A stretch of 19,192 bases of DNA from CBDUUP01 sp965370435 (GTDB lineage: Bacteria; Chloroflexota; Anaerolineae; Anaerolineales; UBA11579), in assembly GCA_965370435.1 (NCBI GenBank), contig CBDUUP010000034.1:1-19192 (forward strand), in the 5' to 3' direction. Positions 1-6,565 of the stretch are shown here, piece after piece. Numbering within the stretch: position 1 is the stretch's first letter; the number at the start of each line of letters is the position of its first letter. Under the pieces are notes generated by a model that did no database searches, had not been told where the DNA came from, and saw only the letters and a list, made by a program, of their open reading frames with translations. The position numbers and the translations under genes were made by a program.

Positions 1-95
1 ATAAACAGATAAACCTTCTCAAGGTTGCCATTAAATCTTTCAACTGCGTAAGTCATAAGTATATTGTGGTGGGCAGGGCGAGGACAGGCACAAGC

Positions 96-116
96 GGGCA
101 GGCACAAGGCCTGCCC
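96..116. repeat. GC-rich hairpin repeat downstream of the endonuclease IV-like gene
   Basis: Perfect 8-bp inverted repeat GGGCAGGC / GCCTGCCC around a 5-nt loop, followed by CCTACGG. It lies 9 bp beyond the stop codon of the minus-strand gene at 126-971. A partial copy of the same unit (ggacaggcacaag) lies just to its left at about 82-94. No T-run follows on the minus strand, so it is a poor intrinsic terminator. It looks more like a dispersed intergenic palindromic repeat. The first 95 bases of the window otherwise show no gene. Confidence 0.5.
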
Positions 117-125
117 CTACGGGGT

Positions 126-971
126 TCATTCGCTGATAATTTCAGCCCAGGTGTTTTGCGCCAGCAGGGCGTCTTCTTCCATTATGGGGCTTTCGCAGAG
201 GATGCGTCCGCCGCAATTGAATTCACGCAGGGCGCGCAGGATGGCGCGCCAGTCCAGGTCGGAGTCTTCCAGGGTGAGGTGGTTGCGCTCTCCTTTGGGG
301 CCGTATTCGATCCCAGAGATGTGGGTATGCAGGCGTTGGAGGGCGGCTTCTCCCAGCGCGTTCCCGTAGGTCTCCAAGACTAGCGCCCATTCGTCGTAGG
401 TGTTCATCGCGCCGTCGCCGGTGCGGGCGTGGAGGTGGGCGAAGTCCAGGCACGGCTCCACGCCAGGGATAGCCTGACTCATCGCCAGGGTATCCTCCAG
501 CGAACCGAGCATGGCCGACTTGCCCATGACCTCCGGGCGGAGGGTGATCTGGTCGCCGTTGGCGCGCAGTTCTTCCACGCAGCCTGCCAGCCTGGGAATG
601 GCGACCGCCAGGGCCTCCTCCGGCGGTTTCCCGAAGTAGGAGCCGGGATGGAAGACGACGTCGGTAGCCCCGGCCAGATAGCCGTAGTGGGCGGCGTCCA
701 TGAGGCGTTGGCGCGATTTGGGCCATTCCTCCTGGTCGGCGTGCAGGTTGATGAAGTAGGGGGCGTGGACGCTGGCGGCGACTTGGTGTTCTTCCCCGGC
801 AGCCTTGATCTTGGCGCAGGTCTCTTCAGAGACGCGCACCGCCCGCACCCAGCCGATCTCCAGGGCGTGCAGGCCCAGGGTTGCGCTGTGGATGATGGCT
901 CCGACTGTGCCGCCGGGTTTCTTGGGGCGGGAGATGGGGGAGCCTACTGTGCCGAATTTAAATGTACTCAT
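126..971 (-). CDS. Endonuclease IV-like TIM-barrel protein (AP endonuclease family 2)
   Basis: A 281-residue protein, the usual length for endonuclease IV, a Zn-dependent AP endonuclease of base-excision repair. Most metal-ligand motifs of the fold appear in order: SVHAPYFIN (first His), VFHPGS (second His), RPEVMGK (Glu), CLDFAHLHA (Asp and His), LHTHISG (His) and LCESP (C-terminal Glu). The usual Asp-Arg-His triplet late in the family is replaced by GERNHL, keeping the His but not the Asp. The SGIEYGPKGE stretch resembles the archaeal-type branch of the family. The gene is last in the minus-strand cluster, 42 nt after dgkA, with a short AACGTT repeat in the gap. The ATG at 971 has no good Shine-Dalgarno site, so the start is moderately certain. 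A sugar-phosphate isomerase/epimerase-like activity is the alternative on the same fold, but the ligand set favours a nuclease. Confidence 0.78.
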   Translation of the reverse strand: MSTFKFGTVGSPISRPKKPGGTVGAIIHSATLGLHALEIGWVRAVRVSEETCAKIKAAGEEHQVAASVHAPYFINLHADQEEWPKSRQRLMDAAHYGYLAGATDVVFHPGSYFGKPPEEALAVAIPRLAGCVEELRANGDQITLRPEVMGKSAMLGSLEDTLAMSQAIPGVEPCLDFAHLHARTGDGAMNTYDEWALVLETYGNALGEAALQRLHTHISGIEYGPKGERNHLTLEDSDLDWRAILRALREFNCGGRILCESPIMEEDALLAQNTWAEIISE

Positions 972-984
972 ATTTTTATTGGGT

Positions 985-1028
985 TGAAGGTTGAACGTGG
1001 AAACGTTCTAACGTTAAACGTTGAACAG
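985..1028. repeat. AACGTT-rich short repeat at the 3' end of dgkA
   Basis: This AT-rich stretch contains AACGTGG, AAACGTTC, TAACGTTAAACG and TTGAAC units. A related array occurs at 4966-5008. On the minus strand it supplies the last codons and TAA stop of the lipid kinase gene (…FNV-stop). The unit is imperfectly palindromic because AACGTT is self-complementary. It looks like a small dispersed repeat inserted at gene ends. Confidence 0.55.
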
Positions 1029-1400
1029 GGTCATGAGGCGGTCATAGAGGGGAGGGCCGAGGATGAGGAGACCGATGATGATGGAGACCAGGGCGGCGAT
1101 CAGGACGGCGGTGGCGCCGACGTCTTTGCTGACTTTTGCCAGTTGGTGGTGTTCGGGGCTGGCCAGGTCCACCACGGCTTCCAGGGCGGTGTTGACGAAC
1201 TCAGCCATCCATACCAGCCCTACGGCGAGGACGATCATAGCCCATTCCTGGGTGGAGAGGCGCAGCCACAGACCCAGAGCGAGGACCAATAGGCTGGCGA
1301 GGGCGTGTATCCAGGCGTTGCGCTGGGTGCGGATGACATACCACAAGCCGGAGAAGGCATAGCGGAATGAGCGAACACGGGAAAGGAGGAATTCAAGCAT
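1014..1400 (-). CDS. dgkA: DgkA-family lipid kinase (diacylglycerol or undecaprenol kinase)
   Basis: A 128-residue small integral membrane kinase that phosphorylates diacylglycerol or, in many Gram-positive-type homologues, undecaprenol, recycling the wall-lipid carrier. The signature AEFVNTALEAVVDL and the following HHQLAKVSKDVGATAVL are intact. Three hydrophobic helices are visible at about residues 28-46, 52-70 and 96-115. The family usually has an acidic residue in the N-terminal E-R-N motif; here it reads TQRNAWIH, with Gln in that position. The gene starts 6 nt after the ybeY stop, so it is co-transcribed and probably coupled. The last residues (FNV) come from the AACGTT repeat overlapping the stop. 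Lipid specificity cannot be read from the sequence, but the ybeY neighbourhood is that of the Gram-positive-type undecaprenol kinase. Confidence 0.9.
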   Translation of the reverse strand: MLEFLLSRVRSFRYAFSGLWYVIRTQRNAWIHALASLLVLALGLWLRLSTQEWAMIVLAVGLVWMAEFVNTALEAVVDLASPEHHQLAKVSKDVGATAVLIAALVSIIIGLLILGPPLYDRLMTLFNV

Positions 1401-1406
1401 AGGGCT

Positions 1407-1853
1407 TCAAGGGATGGCGCGGCAGCCGAGGGGGGTGAGGATCTCGGTCTGGGCGGCCCACATGCGGGCTTTTTCGTCTTCGGCGGCGTGGTCGTATCCC
1501 AGCAAATGCAAGACGCCATGCACTATCAGAAGCTGCAATTCGTCCTCCACGGGATGGCCTCCGGCTTCGGCCTGGGAACGCGCCTGAGGGTAGGAGATGA
1601 CCACGTCGCCCAGGTAGGCTTCGCCGGTTTGAGGGTCTTCGTCGCCGGAGGGGAAGGCCAATACGTCGGTGGAAGTGTCCTGGTCACGGAACTGGCGATT
1701 CAAAGCCTGGAGTTGTTCGTTATCAGTTATAACCAGGGTGAGATCGGTCTCCGCGGGGGCGGCCTGATGCTGCAAGGCGGCTTCTGCGGCTTTGAGCAAG
1801 CGGTCAGACTCAACCAGGGATTGATAGGGTTCGGCGATCTGGAGGTGGATCAT
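1407..1853 (-). CDS. ybeY: Endoribonuclease YbeY (rRNA maturation factor)
   Basis: A 148-residue single-domain metalloprotein of the UPF0054 family. YbeY is a zinc-dependent single-strand endoribonuclease involved in 16S rRNA 3'-end maturation and ribosome quality control. The diagnostic H-x3-H-x5-H zinc motif is present as HGVLHLLGYDH near residues 115-125. It is preceded by the conserved block RQFRDQDTSTDVLAFP and a GDVVIS strand. The ATG overlaps the stop codon of the upstream 7TMR-HD gene by 4 bp (ATGA), which implies translational coupling. dgkA follows 6 nt later. The yqfF-ybeY-dgkA order is conserved in Firmicutes, which strengthens the call. Confidence 0.96.
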   Translation of the reverse strand: MIHLQIAEPYQSLVESDRLLKAAEAALQHQAAPAETDLTLVITDNEQLQALNRQFRDQDTSTDVLAFPSGDEDPQTGEAYLGDVVISYPQARSQAEAGGHPVEDELQLLIVHGVLHLLGYDHAAEDEKARMWAAQTEILTPLGCRAIP

Positions 1854-3970
1854 TCTTCCGGTCTAGGGGCTGGATCGGGGGATTCGGCGGGCTGGTCGAG
1901 TTTGGGGTATTTGATGCGGGGGTGGTAGATCCCTTGCAAGGTGTTGGCGAAGGATTCTTCGATGATCTTCAAGTCCCGCAAGGTCAAGTCCACATTGTCG
2001 AGTTGGCCGTCCTTCAAGCAGCCATTGATGATCTGTTTGACGATGGTTTGAATTTCTTCCCGGGTTTTGGGGCTTTCGGCCCTGGTTCTGGCTTCACAGC
2101 CATCAGCCATCATCACCAGGGCGGTTTCGGGCGACTGTGGGGAAGGCCCCACGTAGCGGAATTGCCCGGTGTCCACTTTGGATTCATCCCCGCCCACTGC
2201 CTTGACCGCGTTGACATATTGGTAGCGGGTCAAGCGGTTGCCGTGATGCTCAGAGATGAAGGCCGCGACGCGACGAGGCAGGCGATGCTGGCGGGCCAAT
2301 TCAATGCCATCGGTGACGTGGCTGCGGATGTAGGTGGCGCTTTCCACCGGTTTCATTTTGGAGTGGGGATTGCCCGACCCGGGGGCCTGATTTTCGATGA
2401 AGAGAGGGGGGTTGTTGGATTTCCCCACGTCATGGTAGAGCGCACCCACCCGGGTGAGCAGGGCGTCGGCGCCGATCCGCTCGGCGGCTTGCTCGGCGAG
2501 ATTGGCAACTTGAAGGCTGTGCTGGTAGGTGCCGGGCGCGTTGCGAAGCAGTAATTGCAAAAGGGCGTTGTCCGGGCGGGCCAGTTCGAGCAGTTGCAGA
2601 GGGGTGGTCTTGCCCAATATTTGGGCTAATAAATATTGTAAGAGCACGGTCAGGAGGGCTGAACCGACCCCGTAAATGAGAGCCGCGCCGACCAGGGTGG
2701 CTCGACCCACGCCGTCGGTGTTGGCGTCGGACAGGCGGTAAATGAGGATGACCCCGACGCCGACCAGGGCCACTGCGCCGCCGGCTCTGAAAAAGGTGGT
2801 GATCCGGGTGACCCGCCGCAGGATCACCGCTCCGACCATGCTGCTCAACATATAATAGAGGGTTAGTTCCAGGGCGTTGGGCAAATCGTAGGCGACCAAT
2901 ATTCCCAAGGGGATGGCGGCGACCAGGCCGTGCTGGACGTTGAAAAGGACGGTGATGAGCAGGGCGAAGGTTGGGATGGGGAATAAATAGGGGATGATGG
3001 TGTGGTTGGGGATGAGCAAGCGAGCGCCAAAGAGGAAGACCAGGTAGATGAACAGAACCAGATTCAGGCTGCGGTTATCATTCAGGAATTCGGGTTGGTA
3101 GCGCAGATAGAGGGCCGTCAGGAGGATGACGATGGCGGTGATGATCCCGGCGCTGGCATATTCTTGCCAAGTTGTTTGAGGTTCCACCAGGCCGAATTGT
3201 TCCAGCGCCTCCAGGTGGGCGGCGGTGATGATCTGCCCGCGTTCCACAATGGTCTCATTGGCGAGAAATTCCTGGTTTATGGGTTCGACCGCATCGGCGG
3301 CTTGTTGGCGGGCGGTTTCGGTCAAATCTTGATTGTACAGGCTGTTGGGCGCGGTGAAGGCGGACACCAATTCAACCACGATGGCGGCCTGGTCCTCCTG
3401 TAAGGAGAAGCTCACCCGAGCCGGAACGCCTCGCCGGGCGTCTTCCAGGCGGTCTTCACGGATGGCGCTGCGCATCACTTGATCCAGCACGCTGATCGCT
3501 TCCTGCTGGACGGCTTGCCAGCGGGTATCGCTTAGGGCCAGGATAGCCTGGGCGGTCTCTGGGGAGAGCAGGATATCTTCCATGGCGGCCAGGTCGGACA
3601 ATTTATCGTCTTCGGTAGCGAAGGTGTCAGAGCGCACACTGTCTATGTAGGTGAGGGCGCTGCGAAGTTGGTTGACCTGCTGGCGGGCGATGCTGGTGTC
3701 TGGCGCGGCGTAGACCGGCTCAATGGAATCGGCCGCGGCTTGACGCTGTGCTTCCGTCAACACCTGGCTTTCAAAGGAGAGCGTATAAGGGGCCAGCACG
3801 TCCTGCGGAGCGACATCTCCCTCCTGGAAGGAATAGTCCGCCGTGCTGGTGAAGGCTGGCAGAATCAGCGCCAGGTAGGTCAATGCGCTGACCAGGAACA
3901 GGAGCGCGCCTAAATAGACCCTGCGTCGAGAGGGCCAGCGGCGTCTGGATCGAGTAGGCTCTTCAGTCAT
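1850..3970 (-). CDS. 7TMR-HD membrane phosphodiesterase (PgpH/YqfF-like)
   Basis: A 706-residue protein with the architecture of PgpH, the membrane c-di-AMP phosphodiesterase. It has a short basic N-terminus (about 1-17, arginine-rich), a first membrane helix (about 18-40), a large extracytoplasmic 7TMR-HDED-type domain (about 45-275), then several hydrophobic helices (about 280-460) and a cytoplasmic HD domain (about 475-690). HD metal-site motifs visible are GTYQHSLQVANLAE, GALYHDVGK near residues 508-516, ISEHHGNRLTRY, and MMADGCEARTRA near the end. All metal-binding His and Asp positions of an active HD-family enzyme seem to be present. It starts 13 nt after the yqeY stop and overlaps ybeY by 4 bp. 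c-di-AMP as substrate is an inference from the family; no c-di-AMP cyclase is in this window. Confidence 0.93.
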   Translation of the reverse strand: MTEEPTRSRRRWPSRRRVYLGALLFLVSALTYLALILPAFTSTADYSFQEGDVAPQDVLAPYTLSFESQVLTEAQRQAAADSIEPVYAAPDTSIARQQVNQLRSALTYIDSVRSDTFATEDDKLSDLAAMEDILLSPETAQAILALSDTRWQAVQQEAISVLDQVMRSAIREDRLEDARRGVPARVSFSLQEDQAAIVVELVSAFTAPNSLYNQDLTETARQQAADAVEPINQEFLANETIVERGQIITAAHLEALEQFGLVEPQTTWQEYASAGIITAIVILLTALYLRYQPEFLNDNRSLNLVLFIYLVFLFGARLLIPNHTIIPYLFPIPTFALLITVLFNVQHGLVAAIPLGILVAYDLPNALELTLYYMLSSMVGAVILRRVTRITTFFRAGGAVALVGVGVILIYRLSDANTDGVGRATLVGAALIYGVGSALLTVLLQYLLAQILGKTTPLQLLELARPDNALLQLLLRNAPGTYQHSLQVANLAEQAAERIGADALLTRVGALYHDVGKSNNPPLFIENQAPGSGNPHSKMKPVESATYIRSHVTDGIELARQHRLPRRVAAFISEHHGNRLTRYQYVNAVKAVGGDESKVDTGQFRYVGPSPQSPETALVMMADGCEARTRAESPKTREEIQTIVKQIINGCLKDGQLDNVDLTLRDLKIIEESFANTLQGIYHPRIKYPKLDQPAESPDPAPRPEE

Positions 3971-3983
3971 GGTATCGGAGGGG

Positions 3984-4433
3984 TCAATCTTCCTGGAGGC
4001 GTTGGCGCACCATAGCGCTGACCATTTTCCCGTCAGCGCGTCCTTGCAGGCGCGGGATGAGGATTTTCATCACGTTGCCCATCTCTTTGGGCGTTTCTGC
4101 GCCTGTCTCGGCGATGGCTTCCGAGACCAGTTTCTCCACTTCTTCAGGGGTGAGGGACTCGGGGAGGAAATCTTCCAGGATGGCGATCTCAGCCTGGGCG
4201 GCTTCAATCAGGTCGGGGCGTTCGGCTTTTTCGGCGTCGGCGATGGTCTCGCGGCGCATTTTGACCTCTTTCTGGACGATGGAGAGCATGGCGGTTTCTT
4301 CCAGGTCGTCGCGCTTTTCCACCTCGGCCAGCTTGATGGCCGCCAAAGCCCCCCGCAAGGTGGACTTGCGCTGGTTGTCTTTGGCCCGCATGGCGTCCTT
4401 GAGGGCCTCGGTTAGTTTTTCTTTTGTGTTCAT
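3984..4433 (-). CDS. yqeY: YqeY / GatB-like tRNA-amidotransferase-related protein
   Basis: A 149-residue protein with the complete YqeY fold. It begins MNTKEKLTEALKDAMRAKD, continues through STLRGALAAIKLAEVEK, carries the IEAAQAEIAILEDFLP region, and ends with GKVMK-type motifs (MGNVMKILIPRLQGRADGKM). Homologues resemble the C-terminal tail domain of GatB of the Asp/Glu-tRNA amidotransferase, but the cellular role of the stand-alone protein is not settled. The frame is open further upstream (to 4535), but that extension runs through an inverted repeat and is not family-like. The ATG at 4433 matches the family start. It has no Shine-Dalgarno site and sits 7 nt after a TATAAT box, suggesting a leaderless transcript. 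It lies 13 nt before the PgpH-like gene. Confidence 0.93.
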   Translation of the reverse strand: MNTKEKLTEALKDAMRAKDNQRKSTLRGALAAIKLAEVEKRDDLEETAMLSIVQKEVKMRRETIADAEKAERPDLIEAAQAEIAILEDFLPESLTPEEVEKLVSEAIAETGAETPKEMGNVMKILIPRLQGRADGKMVSAMVRQRLQED

Positions 4434-4440
4434 AGGGTTG

Positions 4441-4446
4441 ATTATA
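4441..4446 (-). promoter_or_regulatory. -10 box directly before yqeY (probable leaderless start)
   Basis: On the minus strand a consensus TATAAT ends 7 nt before the yqeY ATG. A transcript initiated 6-8 nt past this box would begin at or next to the start codon. No convincing -35 (best TGTCCA at 18-nt spacing) and no Shine-Dalgarno sequence are visible. The same arrangement precedes mtaB and the TPR gene. Confidence 0.5.
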
Positions 4447-4495
4447 CCGCTTAAGAGGGAGGCGTGGACAGTTGGGTGTTGAATTTCTAGCGCAT

Positions 4496-4575
4496 AAATA
4501 TTTACCACGAAGTCACGAAGACACAAAGAAAACAATTTTTTTCTTTGTGCCTTTGAGTCTTGGTGGTAAATATTT
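4496..4575. repeat. 80-bp imperfect inverted repeat between the HIT gene and yqeY
   Basis: The outer arms AAATATTTACCAC / GTGGTAAATATTT match perfectly. The inner arms continue with mismatches to ACAAAGAAA / TTTCTTTGTG around a central T-rich loop, giving a hairpin of about 35 bp per arm. It fills the 164-bp gap after the HIT gene. It could attenuate read-through from mtaB-HIT, and it resembles intergenic MITE-like palindromes. It is AT-rich compared with its flanks. Confidence 0.7.
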
Positions 4576-4597
4576 GTCTATGGAGACCCTGCCGCGC

Positions 4598-4945
4598 TCA
4601 CCCCATGGGATGGCGCATCCTGTGGCCGCCCATCAGGTGGAGGTGGAGGTGCATCACTTCCTGGTGGCCGTCGGGGCCGGTGTTCATCACCAGGCGGTAG
4701 CCGGATTGGGCGATGCCTTCCTGCTCGGCCAGCGTCGCCACCGCGCTGAACATCCGCCCCAAGATGGGCGCGTGCGCTTCGGTGACGGCGTTGTTGTCGG
4801 GGATGTGCTCGTTGGGCACGATCAGGATGTGGGTGGGGGCGGATGGGTTGATGTCGCGGAAGGCAGTCACCAGGTCGTCCTGGTGAACGAAGTCGCCGGG
4901 GATCTCCCCGGCAATGATCTTGCAAAATATACAATCGTCGCTCAT
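4598..4945 (-). CDS. HIT-family nucleotide hydrolase (HINT-like)
   Basis: A 115-residue protein that starts with the typical CIFCKIIAGEIP zinc-knuckle-like motif (Cys5, Cys8). It continues with FRDINPSAPTHILIVPNEHI and ends with the histidine triad MHLHLHLMGG; the catalytic His is the central member of the triad. HINT-branch enzymes hydrolyse purine nucleoside phosphoramidates and adenylated aminoacyl compounds. A good Shine-Dalgarno (GGAGG) lies 7 nt before the ATG, and mtaB ends 24 nt upstream, so the two are probably co-transcribed. The physiological substrate cannot be told from the sequence. Confidence 0.95.
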   Translation of the reverse strand: MSDDCIFCKIIAGEIPGDFVHQDDLVTAFRDINPSAPTHILIVPNEHIPDNNAVTEAHAPILGRMFSAVATLAEQEGIAQSGYRLVMNTGPDGHQEVMHLHLHLMGGHRMRHPMG

Positions 4946-4965
4946 AGTTTCCTCCGGTCTTGTAA

Positions 4966-5008
4966 TCGTTTAAACGTTAGAACGTTGAACGTTTAAACGT
5001 TCTAATGT
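4966..5008. repeat. AACGTT-rich short repeat at the 3' end of mtaB
   Basis: Four AACGTT-type units (GTTTAAACGTT, AGAACGTT, GAACGTTTAAACG, TTCTAATG) in 43 bp. It is related to the repeat at 985-1028. It encodes the last dozen residues of MtaB (LERLNVQRSNV) and its TAA stop, so the array is read as protein. It is strongly self-complementary. Confidence 0.6.
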
Positions 5009-6274
5009 GATAACGCCTGATAATCCGTTGGGGGTGAGGTTGGTGAGTTGGGCGGGGGTGATCTGGTTCCAGAGGTCTTGGGGGGCTTGGGCGGTGACGC
5101 TGAGGTAGTTGTCGGTAAGGCCTTTGAGGGTCCAGGTCTGGTCGTTGAGGGCGGCGCTTTCCCAGAGCACGGGCAGGGTTTGGCCGATGAATTTGGCCCG
5201 GTACTGGGCCTCCGAATCGGCGAGGACGGCGCGCAGTTGGGCGTTGCGATCCTTGCGCAGGGGATGGGGAACTTGGCCGGACATTTCGGCGGCGGCGGTG
5301 CCGGGACGGGCGGAATAGGTGAAGACGTGCCCTCTGGCGAAGTCCATCCGGCGCACGAAGTCCAGCGTCTGGGCGAATTCCTCTTCGGTCTCGCCGGGGA
5401 AACCGGCTATCAGGTCGGTGGTGATGGCGAGATCAGGGATGGCCTGGCGAGCCGCCTCCACCAGATCGCCGAAAGCCTGGGGGGTGGTTTTGCGGGCCAT
5501 ACGCCGCAGGACGCCCGCCGAACCGGATTGGAGGGGCAGGTGCAGGTGTCGGCAGAGGCGGGAATCCTCCCACAGGGAGAAGAAATCTGGGGTGAGGTCC
5601 CAGGGTTCCAGGGAGGAGAGCCGCAAACGGGGGACATCGGCAGAAAGCAAGATGGTCTCAACTAGTTCGTATAGCTGCTGGGGATGGTCGAAGTCGTGGC
5701 CCCAGGAACCGAGATGGACGCCGGTCAGGACGATCTCTTTGGCCCCGCCGCGCAGGGCGATGTTGACCTCCGCCATGACCTGTTTCATTGTGCGGCTGCG
5801 TCCTTCTCCGCGGGCCAGGGTGATGACGCAGTATGTGCAGCGATTGTCGCAGCCGTCTTGCACCTTGAGGGTGGCCCGGGTGCGCAGCCGCGCGCCGGGA
5901 ACCGGGACGCGCGCCAGGGGTTCCAGATCAAAGGTCTGGGAGGGGATTTGCAGCAGGACGGGGACCAGATCCTCTTTGTCGGCGTTTGGGACCACGGAGG
6001 TGACACCGGGGAGGGCAGCCGCGGCCTGGGGGTCGAGGGTGGCCCAGCAGCCGGTGACGACGATGCCGTCCACTCCGGCGCGGTAGGCTCGGCGGATCTT
6101 GCCCCGCGAATCGGAGGCCGCCTGGGTGGTGACGGTGCAGGTGTTGACGATGGCCTGGTCGGCCTCGTCCAGGGTGGCGACCAGGGTGTGTCCGGCGGCG
6201 CGCAGTTGGCGGGCGTAGGTCTCGATCTCGCTCTGGTTGAGGCGGCATCCGACGGTGTCGAGGTAGATCTTCAT
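4970..6274 (-). CDS. mtaB: tRNA (N6-threonylcarbamoyladenosine(37)-C2)-methylthiotransferase
   Basis: A 434-residue radical-SAM methylthiotransferase. MtaB converts t6A37 to ms2t6A37 in tRNAs that read ANN codons. The N-terminal MTTase domain carries Cys10 (VGCRLNQ), Cys46 (NTCTVT) and Cys76 (VTGCWA) for one 4Fe-4S cluster. The radical-SAM cluster is C-x3-C-x2-C (Cys142, Cys146, Cys149 in DGCDNRCTYC). Conserved SAM-domain blocks GAKEIVLTGVHLGSWG, LRLSSLEPWD, LHLPLQSGS and TTDLIAGFPGETEEEF follow, with a C-terminal TRAM-like domain from about residue 360. The VGCRLNQ start and GVHLGSWG block fit MtaB rather than MiaB or RimO. The C-terminal tail derives from an AACGTT repeat. A TATAAT box 8 nt before the ATG and no Shine-Dalgarno suggest leaderless expression. 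Confidence 0.95.
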   Translation of the reverse strand: MKIYLDTVGCRLNQSEIETYARQLRAAGHTLVATLDEADQAIVNTCTVTTQAASDSRGKIRRAYRAGVDGIVVTGCWATLDPQAAAALPGVTSVVPNADKEDLVPVLLQIPSQTFDLEPLARVPVPGARLRTRATLKVQDGCDNRCTYCVITLARGEGRSRTMKQVMAEVNIALRGGAKEIVLTGVHLGSWGHDFDHPQQLYELVETILLSADVPRLRLSSLEPWDLTPDFFSLWEDSRLCRHLHLPLQSGSAGVLRRMARKTTPQAFGDLVEAARQAIPDLAITTDLIAGFPGETEEEFAQTLDFVRRMDFARGHVFTYSARPGTAAAEMSGQVPHPLRKDRNAQLRAVLADSEAQYRAKFIGQTLPVLWESAALNDQTWTLKGLTDNYLSVTAQAPQDLWNQITPAQLTNLTPNGLSGVITLERLNVQRSNV

Positions 6275-6282
6275 GGGGTTGA

Positions 6283-6312
6283 ATTATAGCTTAAAATACC
6301 CCTTGGAATCAA
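6283..6312 (-). promoter_or_regulatory. Promoter of mtaB with -10 abutting the start codon
   Basis: On the minus strand TTGATT (6312-6307), an 18-nt spacer and TATAAT (6288-6283) form a good sigma-70-type promoter. Only 8 nt separate the -10 box from the ATG at 6274, so the transcript should have almost no leader. No Shine-Dalgarno site is present. Confidence 0.6.
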
Positions 6313-6367
6313 TAAGGCGCAGGAAGAGCGCACTAATGTTTTGCTGAAAACCACTTGGTAAATTAAA

Positions 6368-6514
6368 TGTTGCTTACCCACTGGCGGGATTGCATAGGAG
6401 TCGAGGCTTCAGCCGGAAGTACTGGCGTTGGAGACCCGGCTAAAGCCTCGATTCCTAAAGGTTACGGTGGCGCAAGCCAAAGAAATGCGAAGATTACTCA
6501 GGGAATCTTCAACT
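6368..6514. repeat. 147-bp dispersed repeat, copy A, with hairpin core
   Basis: The core is an inverted repeat whose arms lie at 6397-6416 and 6436-6455: GGAGTCGAGGCTTCAGCCGG against its complement, with two mismatches. The loop is 19 nt. The flanks TGTTGC (left) and CGAAGA..ACTCAGGGA..TTCAACT (right) recur in the same order and spacing in copy B at 11591-11738, so the two are direct repeats of nearly equal length. It lies in the 291-bp gap between mtaB and the lipoprotein gene. No gene is seen in that gap: a 73-codon open frame there runs across the hairpin and looks spurious. Confidence 0.75.
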
Positions 6515-6565
6515 GGATAAGGCGCGCGCAAAGTAACACTACAATAGAGATACCAAGCGCCCATT

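Noticed and set aside
429..1292. 287-codon plus-strand open frame opposite the endonuclease IV-like gene and dgkA
   Set aside because: It spans two well-supported minus-strand genes and the AACGTT repeat between them. It is Gly/Asp/Val-rich antisense noise.
4434..4535. N-terminal extension of YqeY to 4535
   Set aside because: The extra 34 codons run through the inverted repeat and the TATAAT box, and the peptide is unlike the family N-terminus. The ATG at 4433 fits.
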